Positions 24,924-34,223 of a stretch of DNA of 64,000 nucleotides are shown here, piece by piece. Position 1 is the first letter of the stretch; each line of letters starts with the position of its first letter. The notes beneath the pieces are model-generated. The model did not search any database, was not told the DNA's origin, and worked only from the letters and a program-made list of their open reading frames with translations. The stretch covers positions 62,001-126,000 of the forward strand of contig NZ_JONK01000001.1 of the NCBI RefSeq assembly GCF_000711885.1. The letters run 5' to 3'. The position numbers and the translations under genes were made by a program. Source of the DNA: Chromobacterium haemolyticum DSM 19808. Its GTDB lineage: Bacteria > Pseudomonadota > Gammaproteobacteria > Burkholderiales > Chromobacteriaceae.

Positions 24924-25340
24924 ATGCTAGACAAAATCGCCAAACATTTCGACTTTCAGCAGCGAGCGCTGAATTTGCGGGCCTATCGCACCGAGGTGCT
25001 GGCCAGCAATATCGCCAATGACGAAACCCCTAACTACAAAGCGGTGGATTTCGACTTCGGCAAGGCCTTGCAGGCGCAAACGGATGCGCAAGGTCGTTTG
25101 GCGATGAACCTGACCGATGCCCGGCATCTTGCAGGCGCCGGCGGCGCGGGAAACAACGGCGCCGCCCTGCAGTACCGCGCGGCGGTGCAGCCCAGCGTGG
25201 ACGGCAACACCGTGGACATGGACGTGGAGCGCGCGGCTTTCGCCGACAACGCGGTCCGCTTCCAGTCGACGCTGACTTTTCTGAACAAGCGGATCAGCGG
25301 CCTGAGTTCGGCGATCCAGGGCCAGGGAGGCAATAGCTGA
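24924..25340 (+). CDS. flgB: Flagellar proximal rod protein FlgB
   Basis: The protein has 138 residues. The N-terminal rod motif is YRTEVLASNIANDETPNYKAVDFDF, and the C-terminal helix is MDVERAAFADNAVRFQSTLTFLNKR, both standard for FlgB. It forms the first ring of rod subunits next to the MS ring and is exported by the type III flagellar system without a cleaved signal. The ribosome site is AAGGAGG. It is the first gene of a run that continues to flgI, and its stop overlaps the flgC start (TGATG). A sigma-54 promoter precedes it. Confidence 0.96.
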   Translation: MLDKIAKHFDFQQRALNLRAYRTEVLASNIANDETPNYKAVDFDFGKALQAQTDAQGRLAMNLTDARHLAGAGGAGNNGAALQYRAAVQPSVDGNTVDMDVERAAFADNAVRFQSTLTFLNKRISGLSSAIQGQGGNS

Positions 25341-25750
25341 TGTCTTTGTCCAATGTGTTTGCCATTTCCGGTTCGGCGATGTCGGCGCAGTCGATGCGCC
25401 TCAGCCTGGTGGCGAGCAATATCGCCAACGCGGAAAGTTCGACCAGCTCCACCGGCGAACCCTACAAGGGGCGTCACGCGGTGTTCACCGCGATCCCGGT
25501 GACGGCCGCGCAGCCGCAGGTGGCCGGCGTGCGCGTGACCGCGGTGGTAGAAGACCAGACCCCGCCGCGGCTCAAGTACGACCCGGGCAATCCGCTGGCC
25601 GACCAGCGCGGCTACGTGACGATGCCCAATGTGAACCCGGTGGAGGAGATGGCCGACATGATCGCCGCCTCCCGCGCCTATCAGAACAATGTCGAAATCA
25701 TGAATACGGCCAAGACGCTGCAGCAGAAAGTGCTGCAGCTGGGCCAGTAA
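25340..25750 (+). CDS. flgC: Flagellar proximal rod protein FlgC
   Basis: This 136-residue rod protein has the N-terminal signature SGSAMSAQSMRLSLVASNIANAESSTS and the C-terminal YVTMPNVNPVEEMADMIAASRAYQNNVEIMNTAK, which is diagnostic of FlgC. It is translated from an ATG overlapping the flgB stop. It assembles on FlgB in the proximal rod and lies 19 bases before flgD. Confidence 0.97.
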   Translation: MSLSNVFAISGSAMSAQSMRLSLVASNIANAESSTSSTGEPYKGRHAVFTAIPVTAAQPQVAGVRVTAVVEDQTPPRLKYDPGNPLADQRGYVTMPNVNPVEEMADMIAASRAYQNNVEIMNTAKTLQQKVLQLGQ

Positions 25751-25769
25751 GGCGAGAGGAGTAACGGCA

Positions 25770-26480
25770 ATGGCTAGCGCAAATCCTTATGACGTACTGA
25801 ATAGTCAGACTCAGACCAACCCGAACAGCAGCGTCAACGGCAGCAAGAGCAATTCCGGCGTGGTCGGCTCTAGCGCCAACGACATTCAGAGCACTTTTCT
25901 GAAACTGTTCGTGGCTCAGATGCGTTCCCAAGACCCGATGAATCCGATGGACAACAGCCAGATGACGTCCCAGATGGCGCAGATCAGCCAGGTGGGCGGC
26001 ATTCAGCAGCTGAACCAGTCTATGCAGGCGCTGATCGGCGCCCAGGCGGCGTCACAGTCGCTGATGGCGTCCAGCATGATAGGCAAAAAAGTGCTGGTGG
26101 CCGGCAGCAGCCTGCCCAAGCCGCCGGATGGCGGCACCACCCCGGCCGGCGTGTTGCTGAACGGCCCGGCGCAGACGGTGAAAGTCAGCGTAAAGGACGC
26201 CAACGGCAATGTGGTCCGCACCATGACCATCGACAAGCCGGTGGCCGGCGTCAACACCTTCAGCTGGGACGGCAAGAACGACAAGGGCGAAGTGGTGCCG
26301 GCCGGCAAATACAGCTTTAGCGCCGACGTGACGCAAGCCAGCGCCAACGGCAGCACCAAGGCCGTGGCCTACAACACGCAGACAGTAACCGCAGTGGCCT
26401 GGGATCAGGGCATTCCCGAGCTGGTGCTGCCGGATGGCAGCCGTGCCCAGTTGGGCGACGTGGCGCAAATGACCGCCTGA
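25770..26480 (+). CDS. flgD: Flagellar hook-capping protein FlgD
   Basis: This 236-residue scaffold sits on the growing hook. The N-terminal conserved part is STFLKLFVAQMRSQDPMNPMDNSQMTSQMAQISQVGGI (35-72, given here only as landmarks FLKLFVAQM and DPMNPMD). The C-terminal half is a FlgD Ig-like domain with FSWDGKNDKGEVVPAGKYSF. It is needed for hook polymerisation and released when FlgK takes over. It lies between flgC and flgE in the usual order. Confidence 0.96.
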   Translation: MASANPYDVLNSQTQTNPNSSVNGSKSNSGVVGSSANDIQSTFLKLFVAQMRSQDPMNPMDNSQMTSQMAQISQVGGIQQLNQSMQALIGAQAASQSLMASSMIGKKVLVAGSSLPKPPDGGTTPAGVLLNGPAQTVKVSVKDANGNVVRTMTIDKPVAGVNTFSWDGKNDKGEVVPAGKYSFSADVTQASANGSTKAVAYNTQTVTAVAWDQGIPELVLPDGSRAQLGDVAQMTA

Positions 26481-26516
26481 TCCTGCTGACCTCATTCGAC
26501 TTCAAGGACTGACATC

Positions 26517-27761
26517 ATGGGCTTTCAACAAGGTTTGAGCGGCTTGAACGCCGCCTCCACCCAACTGGATACCATCGGCAACAACGTAGCCAACGCCAAC
26601 ACCGTGGGCTTCAAGAGTTCGCGCACGGAGTTTGCCGATATGTACGGCAATACCTTGTACGGCATCGCCACCACTACGCCGGGCATTGGCGTCAAGGTGG
26701 CCGCGGTGACGCAGAACATGAGCAACGGCAACGTGACCACCACCGGCCGCAGCCTTGACTTGGCGATCAACAACGGCGGCTTTTTCACCGTGGCCCAGCC
26801 GGACGGCACCTTGTCCTATACCCGCAATGGCCAATTCCAGATCAACAATCAGGGGTATGTGGTCAATAACGGCAACTTCCTGCAGGGCTGGCAGGCGGAC
26901 GCCGCAGGCAACATCACTCAGGGGCCGGTGAGCAAAATACAGCTGAACTCCAATTTGGTGTCGCCGCAGGCCACCACCAAGGCCACCCTCGGCGTCAATC
27001 TGGATTCTCGCAGCACGGTGCCGACCGTTACGCCGCTGGACCCGACCAATTCATCCTCCTATAACTGGTCGAACACCAATACGGTATACGATTCGCTGGG
27101 TAATCCGCATCAGGTGACCATGTACTATGTCGCCGGCGCGCCCACCGCCACCGGCCGAACCTGGACCGCGACCGCTTATGTCGACGGCAATCCGGCCAAT
27201 AACACGCCGCCCAACAGCAACAATTTCTCGCTGACTTTCAACACCTCCGGCGTGCTGACCACGCCCGGACCGTTCAACATCAATTTTTCCCCCAACCCGC
27301 TCAACGGTTCGGCGGTGCCGCAGACCGTGGCCTTCAGCTTTACCGGTTCCACTCAGGTGGGGCAGAACTTCGGCGTGACCACCCCGCCTATCATCGACGG
27401 TTCCGCTCCTGGCAATCTGAAGGGCATCAATATTTCGTCCTCGGGCATCATTCAGGCGACGTATACCAACGGACAGACCAAAACCATAGGTCAGGTTGCT
27501 CTCGCCAACTTCATCAATCCGCAAGGTTTGCAGTCCAAGGGCAATAATCTGTGGGCGCAGACTTACGATTCCGGCATTGCTTCCTACAACGCGCCCGGGG
27601 CGGGCAATACCGGCACCATTCAGGCCGGCGCGGTGGAAGATTCCAACGTCGACCTGACCTCGGAGCTGGTCAATATGATTACCGCGCAGCGCTATTACCA
27701 GGCCAATGCGCAGACCATCAAAACCCAGGACACCCTGGTGCAGACCTTGCTGAACATCTGA
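26517..27761 (+). CDS. flgE: Flagellar hook protein FlgE
   Basis: The product has 414 residues. The N-terminal motif SGLNAASTQLDTIGNNVANANTVGFK and the C-terminal EDSNVDLTSELVNMITAQRY are shared by hook and rod proteins, with a variable Thr/Asn/Pro-rich middle forming the outer hook domains. It builds the universal joint outside the cell. The start has GGACTGACATC upstream, a modest ribosome site. The length is usual for betaproteobacterial FlgE. Confidence 0.97.
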   Translation: MGFQQGLSGLNAASTQLDTIGNNVANANTVGFKSSRTEFADMYGNTLYGIATTTPGIGVKVAAVTQNMSNGNVTTTGRSLDLAINNGGFFTVAQPDGTLSYTRNGQFQINNQGYVVNNGNFLQGWQADAAGNITQGPVSKIQLNSNLVSPQATTKATLGVNLDSRSTVPTVTPLDPTNSSSYNWSNTNTVYDSLGNPHQVTMYYVAGAPTATGRTWTATAYVDGNPANNTPPNSNNFSLTFNTSGVLTTPGPFNINFSPNPLNGSAVPQTVAFSFTGSTQVGQNFGVTTPPIIDGSAPGNLKGINISSSGIIQATYTNGQTKTIGQVALANFINPQGLQSKGNNLWAQTYDSGIASYNAPGAGNTGTIQAGAVEDSNVDLTSELVNMITAQRYYQANAQTIKTQDTLVQTLLNI

Positions 27762-27778
27762 TGAGCTGAGCGCGCGCG

Positions 27779-28522
27779 ATGGATAGAATGCTTTACCTGG
27801 CGATGAACGGCGCCAAGCACGTGATGTGGCAGCAAGCCACCACCGCCAACAATCTGGCCAATGTGCACACCAACGGCTTCAAGGCCGACGTGGTGGCGTT
27901 CCGCGCCTTGCCGGTGGTGGGCGAGGGCGCGCCGACGAGGACCTATGTGGTGGACAACACCGTGGGCCACGACCTGAGCCAGGGCAGCCTGATGCACACG
28001 GGCAACGCCAGCGACTTCGCCATCGGTTCCAAGGGCTTCTTCGCGGTACAGGCGCCGGACGGCGCCGAAGCCTATACGCGCGACGGCGGCTATGTGCTCG
28101 ACGCCACCGGCATGATGCGCACCCGCTCCGGCCTGCCCATCATGGGCGACGGCGGCCCCATCGTTGTCCCTACAGGTTCCCGCATTCAATTGGGCGAAGA
28201 TGGCTCGGTCATGGCGATTCCGCTGTCCGGCGTGGTGCGCACGCCGCAGCTGGTCGGGCAGATCAAGATGGTCAACCCCGGCCCAAAGGACGTGTACAAG
28301 GGCGAGGACGGTCTGTTTCGCATCAACGGCGGCGGCAACGCGGCAGCCGACGCCAACGTCAAGCTGGTGCCGGAAATGCTAGAGGCCAGTAACGTCAATT
28401 CGGTGGAAAGCCTGGTGCAGATGATCTCCCACGCCCGCCAGTACGACCTCAACGTCCGATTGATGCAGACCGCGCAGCAAGGCGATCAGCAGGCGGCTCA
28501 GTTGTTGTCCACCAACGGTTAA
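27779..28522 (+). CDS. flgF: Flagellar rod protein FlgF
   Basis: This 247-residue rod subunit begins MDRMLYLAMNGAKHVMWQQATTANNLANVHTNGFK (landmarks MNGAKHVMWQQ and ANNLANVHTNGFK), which is typical of FlgF and not FlgG. The C-terminus has EMLEASNVNSVESLVQMISHARQYD. It follows flgE by 17 bases and sits between the proximal and distal rod in assembly. Confidence 0.96.
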   Translation: MDRMLYLAMNGAKHVMWQQATTANNLANVHTNGFKADVVAFRALPVVGEGAPTRTYVVDNTVGHDLSQGSLMHTGNASDFAIGSKGFFAVQAPDGAEAYTRDGGYVLDATGMMRTRSGLPIMGDGGPIVVPTGSRIQLGEDGSVMAIPLSGVVRTPQLVGQIKMVNPGPKDVYKGEDGLFRINGGGNAAADANVKLVPEMLEASNVNSVESLVQMISHARQYDLNVRLMQTAQQGDQQAAQLLSTNG

Positions 28523-28594
28523 ACCAATAAGACAAGATTTCGCCGCGGCGGCCCGGTAGAGGCTGCGCGGTTCTGGAGACGAGGTAAACAAGCC

Positions 28595-29377
28595 ATGATG
28601 CGCGCACTGTACATCGCCAAGACCGGCATGGATTCCAGCCAGTTTCAACTGGACGTGGTGTCCAATAACCTGGCCAACGTCAACACCGTGGGTTTCAAGC
28701 GCAGCCGCGGCATTTTCGAGGACTTGTATTACCAGACCTTGCGTCAGCCCGGCGCGCAGTTGGCCAACGGCAACACCACGCCCACCGGTCTGCAGGTGGG
28801 GACCGGCTCGGCGGCGGTAGCCACCGCCCGCATCCACTCCCAGGGGAATATGACTCAGACCGGGCAGCCGCTGGACATGGCGATCGCCGGCGAGGGCTTC
28901 TTCCGCATCCAGCTGCCGGACGGCACCACCGCCTATACCCGCAACGGCGAGTTCAAGCGCAACTCCAACGGCGACGTGGTGAATCCGGACGGCTATCCGC
29001 TGAATCCCAATATCAACATCCCCGGCACCGCCAACCAGATTACGGTGTCCACTGCCGGCGTGGTGCAGTACTTTTTGCCCAATAACCCGGCGGCGCAAAC
29101 CGCGGGCACCATCCAGCTCACCACCTTCATCAACCCGCAGGGCCTGGAGAGCGTGGGCAACAACCTGTATTTGCAGTCCGCATCCTCCGGCGATCCGCAG
29201 GATGGGGATCCGCAGACCGATACCCGAGGCGCGGTGCGCTCTGGTTTCGTGGAGGCGTCCAACGTTAACGTCACCGAGGAACTGGTCAATATGATCACTG
29301 CGCAGCGCGCGTTTGAAATGAACTCGCGGGCGATCACCACTGCGGACCAGATGTTGCAGAAACTGAGCCAGCTGTAA
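28595..29377 (+). CDS. flgG: Flagellar distal rod protein FlgG
   Basis: This 260-residue protein has N-terminal ALYIAKTGMDSSQFQLDVVSNN and the FlgG-specific insert near residue 40 (GFKRSRGIFEDLYYQTLRQPG), plus C-terminal EASNVNVTEELVNMITAQRAFEMNS. It forms the rigid driveshaft inside the L and P rings. Two consecutive ATG codons open the gene, and GACGAGG lies upstream. A 72-base gap separates it from flgF. Confidence 0.97.
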   Translation: MMRALYIAKTGMDSSQFQLDVVSNNLANVNTVGFKRSRGIFEDLYYQTLRQPGAQLANGNTTPTGLQVGTGSAAVATARIHSQGNMTQTGQPLDMAIAGEGFFRIQLPDGTTAYTRNGEFKRNSNGDVVNPDGYPLNPNINIPGTANQITVSTAGVVQYFLPNNPAAQTAGTIQLTTFINPQGLESVGNNLYLQSASSGDPQDGDPQTDTRGAVRSGFVEASNVNVTEELVNMITAQRAFEMNSRAITTADQMLQKLSQL

Positions 29378-29436
29378 GCGGAAGCGGGCCGCCGGTGGAA
29401 GGCGGCCGATCGAGATTTGAATTGACGAGGTGTTTG

Positions 29437-30117
29437 ATGAAGGCGATGGCGATAGCGGCGATGTTGGCCGCACTACTAAGCGCTTGCGTGACCCAGGAGC
29501 CGCCGCTTGTGCAGCAACCCACCAGCGCGCGTCCGCAACCGCAGCCGGTCAGCATGCCTACCAATGGGTCGATTTTCCAGGTGGCCAGCTACAGGCCGTT
29601 GTTTCAGGACCGGATGCCCGCTTATGTCGGCGACACCTTGACGGTGAACATCCAGGAAAACTCGTCCACGTCGGCATCGGAGCAGACAACCAATACCCGC
29701 ACTTCGGGTCTGAACAGCAGCATCAACGCCGGGATCAAGATTCCCTTCCTGCCAAGCGGCGCCGCCGGTGGCTTGGCCGGCGCCAATTTTGGCGGCACGG
29801 GCTCGGCCAACAATACCGGCAAGGGCGACAACAAGGTGGCTACCTCCTTTGTCAGCTCCATCACTGTCACGGTGTTGGAGGTGTTGCCCAACGGCAATCT
29901 GTCGATCAGCGGCGAGAAAGTCGTGCGCGTGAACAGCGATACCGAGTCGATCCGCCTGTCCGGCGTGGTCAACCCGCGCGATATCAGCGCGGATCGCAGC
30001 GTGTCTTCGCTCAAGGTGGCGGACGCCCGCATCGAACAGCAGACCAAGGGCACGCACCGGCTGTACAATGAGCCGGGCTGGCTCACCAAGTTTTTCATGA
30101 GTATATTGCCGATTTAA
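29437..30117 (+). CDS. flgH: Flagellar L-ring lipoprotein FlgH
   Basis: This outer-membrane lipoprotein of 226 residues has signal MKAMAIAAMLAALLSAC, with the lipobox Cys at residue 17. The mature protein has the L-ring signature GDTLTVNIQENSSTSASEQ near 70 and a C-terminal region with LPNGNLSISGEKVVRVN and a final FFMSILPI. I chose the ATG at 29437 because it begins the lipoprotein signal and has GAGG upstream. It forms the bushing around the rod in the outer membrane together with FlgI. Confidence 0.97.
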   Translation: MKAMAIAAMLAALLSACVTQEPPLVQQPTSARPQPQPVSMPTNGSIFQVASYRPLFQDRMPAYVGDTLTVNIQENSSTSASEQTTNTRTSGLNSSINAGIKIPFLPSGAAGGLAGANFGGTGSANNTGKGDNKVATSFVSSITVTVLEVLPNGNLSISGEKVVRVNSDTESIRLSGVVNPRDISADRSVSSLKVADARIEQQTKGTHRLYNEPGWLTKFFMSILPI

Positions 30118-30176
30118 CGGATTACCGGCCGGGCGCGGCCGCTTGGCGGGCGCGGCGGGCTGAAAGCGGGCGGAAA

Positions 30177-31274
30177 ATGAAGCGATTGATGTTAGGGATG
30201 TTGTTGGCGCTGGCGCTGTTCCCGGCCTTGGCGGCGCAACGTTTGAAGGATCTGACCAATGTCGGCGGGGTGCGTCCCAACCAACTGATAGGCTATGGCC
30301 TGGTGGTGGGCCTGGATGGCAGCGGCGACAAGGTCACCTCGTCGCCGTTTACCGGTCAGGCGATGTCCAATATGCTGAACCAGTTGGGCGTGCAAGTGCC
30401 CCCTGGCACCAAGCTCGATCCCAAGAACGTCGCCGCGGTCACGCTGACTGCGACCTTGCCGCCGTTTGCGCGGCAGGGGCAGGCGATAGACGTGACGGCT
30501 TCGTCGATCGGCGATGCCAAAAGCCTGCGCGGCGGCACCTTGTTGCTGTCACCGCTCAAAGGCGCGGACGGTCAGATCTACGCGATGGCGCAGGGCAACG
30601 TGGTTGTCGGCGGCGCCGGTGCCTCGGCAGGCGGCAGCTCTGCCCAGATAAATCAGCTTAGCGTGGGCCGCATTCCGGCTGGCGCCACAGTGGAGCGCGA
30701 AGTGCCCACTGCGCTGGGCTCCGGCGAGTTCATCAATCTGGAGTTGCGCGAGTCCGACTTCACTACCGCCAACCGTGTGGTGCAGGCCATCAACAAATCG
30801 TTTGGGCAGGGCACTGCGCGAGCGGTGGATGGCCGGCTGATCGAAGTGCGCGCGCCGTTCGATCCGGACCAGCGCGTGCAGTTTCTGGCCAAGATGGAAA
30901 ATATTGCCGTCGACCCGGCAGATGTTTCCCCCACCGTCATTATCAACGCCCGTACCGGCTCCATCGTGATGAATCAGGCGGTGACCTTGGCGCCGTGCGC
31001 GGTGTCGCACGGCAACCTGACCGTGACCGTCAGCAACACGCCGCAAGTGAGCCAGCCCAACCCGCTGTCCGGAGGAAAGACCACGGTGACCAATCAGACG
31101 GACATCAGCATCAATACCCCAGGAAGCAAGCTGATCAACGTGCCCAACGGCGCCAATCTGTCGCGAGTGGTGGCGGCGCTGAACGCGCTGGGCGCGAATG
31201 CCCAAGATCTGATTTCCATTTTGCAGGCGATGAAGTCCGCCGGCGCGCTGAAAGCGGACTTGCAGATCATCTGA
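30177..31274 (+). CDS. flgI: Flagellar P-ring protein FlgI
   Basis: This periplasmic ring protein of 365 residues has a cleavable signal (MKRLMLGMLLALALFPALA) and then RLKDLTNVGGVRPNQLIGYGLVVGL, the FlgI hallmark. Later landmarks are DVTASSIGDAKSLRGGTLLLSPLKG near 105 and VIINARTGSIVMNQAVTLAPCAVSHGNL near 260. It surrounds the rod in the peptidoglycan layer. A strong terminator follows, so the first flagellar transcript probably ends here. Confidence 0.97.
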   Translation: MKRLMLGMLLALALFPALAAQRLKDLTNVGGVRPNQLIGYGLVVGLDGSGDKVTSSPFTGQAMSNMLNQLGVQVPPGTKLDPKNVAAVTLTATLPPFARQGQAIDVTASSIGDAKSLRGGTLLLSPLKGADGQIYAMAQGNVVVGGAGASAGGSSAQINQLSVGRIPAGATVEREVPTALGSGEFINLELRESDFTTANRVVQAINKSFGQGTARAVDGRLIEVRAPFDPDQRVQFLAKMENIAVDPADVSPTVIINARTGSIVMNQAVTLAPCAVSHGNLTVTVSNTPQVSQPNPLSGGKTTVTNQTDISINTPGSKLINVPNGANLSRVVAALNALGANAQDLISILQAMKSAGALKADLQII

Positions 31275-31291
31275 GCTTTGGGAGGGAAGGA

Positions 31292-31322
31292 AAAAGACGG
31301 CCAAGCGGCCGTCTTTTTTTTC
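31292..31322 (+). terminator. Intrinsic terminator after flgI
   Basis: AAGACGGCC and GGCCGTCTT pair around AAGC and are followed by a run of eight T. It separates flgI from flgJ, which then has its own sigma-54 promoter. Confidence 0.9.
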
Positions 31323-31338
31323 TGGCCCGAATCTTGCT
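31323..31338 (+). promoter_or_regulatory. Sigma-54 promoter of flgJ
   Basis: TGGCCCG, four bases, then TTGCT gives a clean sigma-54 match with GG and GC 10 bases apart. It begins immediately after the flgI terminator and lies about 25 bases before the flgJ start. Confidence 0.8.
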
Positions 31339-31363
31339 TTTGGATGAATTCCAGGAGCGAGAA

Positions 31364-32350
31364 ATGACGATTCAGTCCATCAATGCGGGCGCCATGAGCG
31401 CCAACGATTTGCTAAACCGGCAGTTGGCTGTGGATCCGAGCCAGCTGAATGAACTGCGGGCACAGGCGATCAAGGACCCGAAGGGCGCGGCGCGGCAAGT
31501 TGCGTCTCAGTTCGAGGCCTTATTGATGAATACCTTGCTCAAGAACATGCGCGAGACCAAGTTTGACCCGGAAGGCGAGTCCAACGGCTTGAGTACCTAC
31601 CAGGGCTTGTACGACCAGCAACTGACTCAGGCCTTGAGTTCTAATGGCGGTTTGGGCTTGGGCGACATGCTGTATCGCCAGATCGCCAAACAGTCGAATT
31701 TCGATCCGGACGACAAAAGCACGCATACGATTTACGCCGCTCCCGGCCCGCAACTGGCCGCGCGTCCGGTCGGCGGCGCCAAGGCCTTGCAGGCTTACCA
31801 GGAAGCGCAGCAGATCGCAGGCGCGGCGCTGACCTTGACGGCCCCGGCGGTTCCGGTCAAGGCCGAAGCGGCCGGCAAGGGCGGCGGCCGCGATTTCGCC
31901 GCCGAGATGTTGCCGCACGCCCGAACGGCCGCGGCGCAGTTGGGCGTGGCGCCTGAAGCCGTGGTTGCGCATGCGGCGCTGGAAAGCGGCTGGGGCAAGC
32001 GGGCGATCCGCCACCCGGACGGCAGCAATAGCCATAACCTGTTCGGCATCAAGGCCAGCGGGGATTGGCAGGGGCGCACGGTCAGCGTGATGACTACCGA
32101 ATACGAAGGCGGGGTTGCGCAGAAGCGAGTGGAAAAATTCCGAGCCTACGGTTCTTACGCCGAGGCCTTCAGCGACTATGCCCGTCTGCTGAAGGATTCG
32201 CCTCGCTACAAGAGCGCGTTGAACCAGGGGCGGAACATGTATGGTTTCGCGCATGCGCTGCAATCCGGCGGTTACGCCACTGATCCGCGCTACGCGCGCA
32301 AGCTGGTGGACGTGGCGGCGACATTAGCGCAGCAAACCACGCGCAGTTGA
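31364..32350 (+). CDS. flgJ: Flagellar rod-capping protein and peptidoglycan hydrolase FlgJ
   Basis: This two-domain protein of 328 residues has an N-terminal rod-cap region (ASQFEALLMNTLLKNMRETKF near 45) and a C-terminal glucosaminidase domain (AHAALESGWGKRAIRHPDGS near 200, with the catalytic Glu in ALESGWGK, and YGFAHALQSGGYATDPRYA near 295). It opens peptidoglycan so the rod can pass. The ATG at 31364 follows CCAGGAGCGAG; longer frames run back into flgI. It is transcribed apart from flgB-flgI. Confidence 0.96.
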   Translation: MTIQSINAGAMSANDLLNRQLAVDPSQLNELRAQAIKDPKGAARQVASQFEALLMNTLLKNMRETKFDPEGESNGLSTYQGLYDQQLTQALSSNGGLGLGDMLYRQIAKQSNFDPDDKSTHTIYAAPGPQLAARPVGGAKALQAYQEAQQIAGAALTLTAPAVPVKAEAAGKGGGRDFAAEMLPHARTAAAQLGVAPEAVVAHAALESGWGKRAIRHPDGSNSHNLFGIKASGDWQGRTVSVMTTEYEGGVAQKRVEKFRAYGSYAEAFSDYARLLKDSPRYKSALNQGRNMYGFAHALQSGGYATDPRYARKLVDVAATLAQQTTRS

Positions 32351-32386
32351 GGACAAGGCTGCGGCGGCGGAACTTGTGTTTTAGGG

Positions 32387-32413
32387 TCAAGTTTCCGCGC
32401 GCCGGGCCGATAA
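32387..32413 (+). promoter_or_regulatory. Sigma-28 (FliA) promoter of flgKL
   Basis: TCAA (32387-32390), 15 bases, then GCCGATAA (32406-32413) closely fits TAAA-N15-GCCGATAA. It is 19 bases from the flgK start, so flgKL would be late genes. Confidence 0.85.
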
Positions 32414-32431
32414 AGCAAACAGAGGTAAATC

Positions 32432-34213
32432 ATGGGCTCCAATATTTTCTCGATCGGCGTGAGCGGACTGAATGCGGCTCAAGCGGCTTTGTCGGTAACC
32501 GGCAATAACATCGCCAACGTCTCCACGCCGGGTTACAACGTTCAATACATCACCCAGGCCGGCCGCGCGCCGCAATATGCGGGCTTCGGCTTTCTGGGGC
32601 AGGGCGTGGACGTTACCAATGTGCTGCGCACCTATGACAAATTCCTGTCTGGCCAGGTGCAAACCGCGCAGACCAACAGCAGCTATTACAGCACCCAGGT
32701 CAAGCAGTTGAATCAGATCAACAATCTGATGGCGTCCACCGATGTTTCCATCATTCCGGCCTTGCAGGATTTCTTTGGTGCGATGCAGACGTTGTCGCAG
32801 CAGCCGGACGCCCTTCCCAGCCGGCAGACCGTGTTGAACATGGCTCAGGCCTTGAGCACCAAGTTCGCCACCATCGACGGACAGTTGCAACAGCTGCAGT
32901 CCGGCGCCAACGGTCAGATCAAGAGCACGGTGGACAGCATCAACGCGCTGGCCTCGCAGATCGCCAGCCTCAACACCGAAATCGCCGCATTGACCGGCGG
33001 CAATCAACTGAGCGCGCAACCCAACACGCTGATGGACCAGCGCGATCAGGCCATGCTGGAGCTGAACAAGTTGGTCAGCGCCAAGGCTGTACCGCAAGCG
33101 GACGGGACTTACTCGGTGTACATAGGCAACGGTCAGACCCTGGTGACAGGCGGCCAGACCAACACCCTGGCCACGCAGCCCTTGCCCAGCGATCCCACTA
33201 CCTTGCAGTTGGTGTTCAACAACCCCAACGGCACGGTGACGGCGATTCCGAACAATCTGGTCTCCGGCGGCCAACTAGGCGGTTTGCTGAACTTTCGCGA
33301 TGGGCCCCTGTTGCAGGCCCGGCAGCAGTTGGGCACGATGGCGATCAATTTTGCCGCTTCAATCAATTATCAAAATCAGCTGGGCGTGGACAACACAGGC
33401 GGGGCCGGCCAGCCCATTTTCAATGATCTGAGCAGCTACGCCTCCAATCCGCAGAATGCGGCGAGCAATCTGCAAGTATTGATGGGCGACCCCAATAAAC
33501 TGGCCACCGCGTCCAATATGGTGTCCACCGGCGGCGCCGGTGGCAACGGCGTCACCATGAGCGGCGTGTGGGCCACGCTGCCGGGCGGTTACGCGGGGAG
33601 CCTCAATAGCGTGCCGCCGGTTTTTCCCGGCACCGGCACGCACCCCTCCATCGGCATGACCGGAATGACCATTACCGCCACCGGCACTCCGGCGACGATG
33701 ACCGCCACCATCGCCGGCCCCAACGGCGGCGGACCTTACAATGTGGTTCCGGTGGGCGGCGGGGCCAGCAACAGCTTCAAGTTGCAGACAACGGCGGTGC
33801 CTCCGGTGGACGTGGGCGTCAGCTTTCAGCTGTCCGGCGCGCCGATCAACGGCCAGACTTTTACCGTGGGGCCGGCCCCGGCCGGCACCAAGCCGCCTCC
33901 GGGCGACAACACCAATTTGCGCGAGCTGCTGGCGCAGCAGAACCTTAAACTGATGGGCAATCAGTCTTACGGTTCTTATTATTCGACTCTGGTGGCCTCG
34001 GTGGGCAATCAGACCAATACCGCGCAATTGCAGTCCGCGGCCATGCTGAACACGTTGAAGCAAACCACGGAAAGCCTGTCCAATGTCACCGGGGTGAGCC
34101 TGGATCAGGAGGCGGCCAATCTGATCAAGTATCAACAGTCCTATCAGGCGTGCAGCAAGGTGATTCAAGTGGCGCAAACCACCTTCTCCAGCATTCTGAA
34201 CCTGATGGGCTAA
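32432..34213 (+). CDS. flgK: Hook-filament junction protein FlgK
   Basis: The protein has 593 residues. The N-terminus FSIGVSGLNAAQAALSVTGNNIANVSTPGYN and the C-terminus GVSLDQEAANLIKYQQSYQACSKVIQ are typical of FlgK. A large variable middle (400-500) is rich in Gly, Thr and Pro and forms the exposed domain. It joins hook to filament. AGAGG precedes the ATG, and flgL follows after 10 bases. A sigma-28 promoter marks it as a late gene. Confidence 0.96.
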   Translation: MGSNIFSIGVSGLNAAQAALSVTGNNIANVSTPGYNVQYITQAGRAPQYAGFGFLGQGVDVTNVLRTYDKFLSGQVQTAQTNSSYYSTQVKQLNQINNLMASTDVSIIPALQDFFGAMQTLSQQPDALPSRQTVLNMAQALSTKFATIDGQLQQLQSGANGQIKSTVDSINALASQIASLNTEIAALTGGNQLSAQPNTLMDQRDQAMLELNKLVSAKAVPQADGTYSVYIGNGQTLVTGGQTNTLATQPLPSDPTTLQLVFNNPNGTVTAIPNNLVSGGQLGGLLNFRDGPLLQARQQLGTMAINFAASINYQNQLGVDNTGGAGQPIFNDLSSYASNPQNAASNLQVLMGDPNKLATASNMVSTGGAGGNGVTMSGVWATLPGGYAGSLNSVPPVFPGTGTHPSIGMTGMTITATGTPATMTATIAGPNGGGPYNVVPVGGGASNSFKLQTTAVPPVDVGVSFQLSGAPINGQTFTVGPAPAGTKPPPGDNTNLRELLAQQNLKLMGNQSYGSYYSTLVASVGNQTNTAQLQSAAMLNTLKQTTESLSNVTGVSLDQEAANLIKYQQSYQACSKVIQVAQTTFSSILNLMG

Positions 34214-34223
34214 GGAGAGACCG

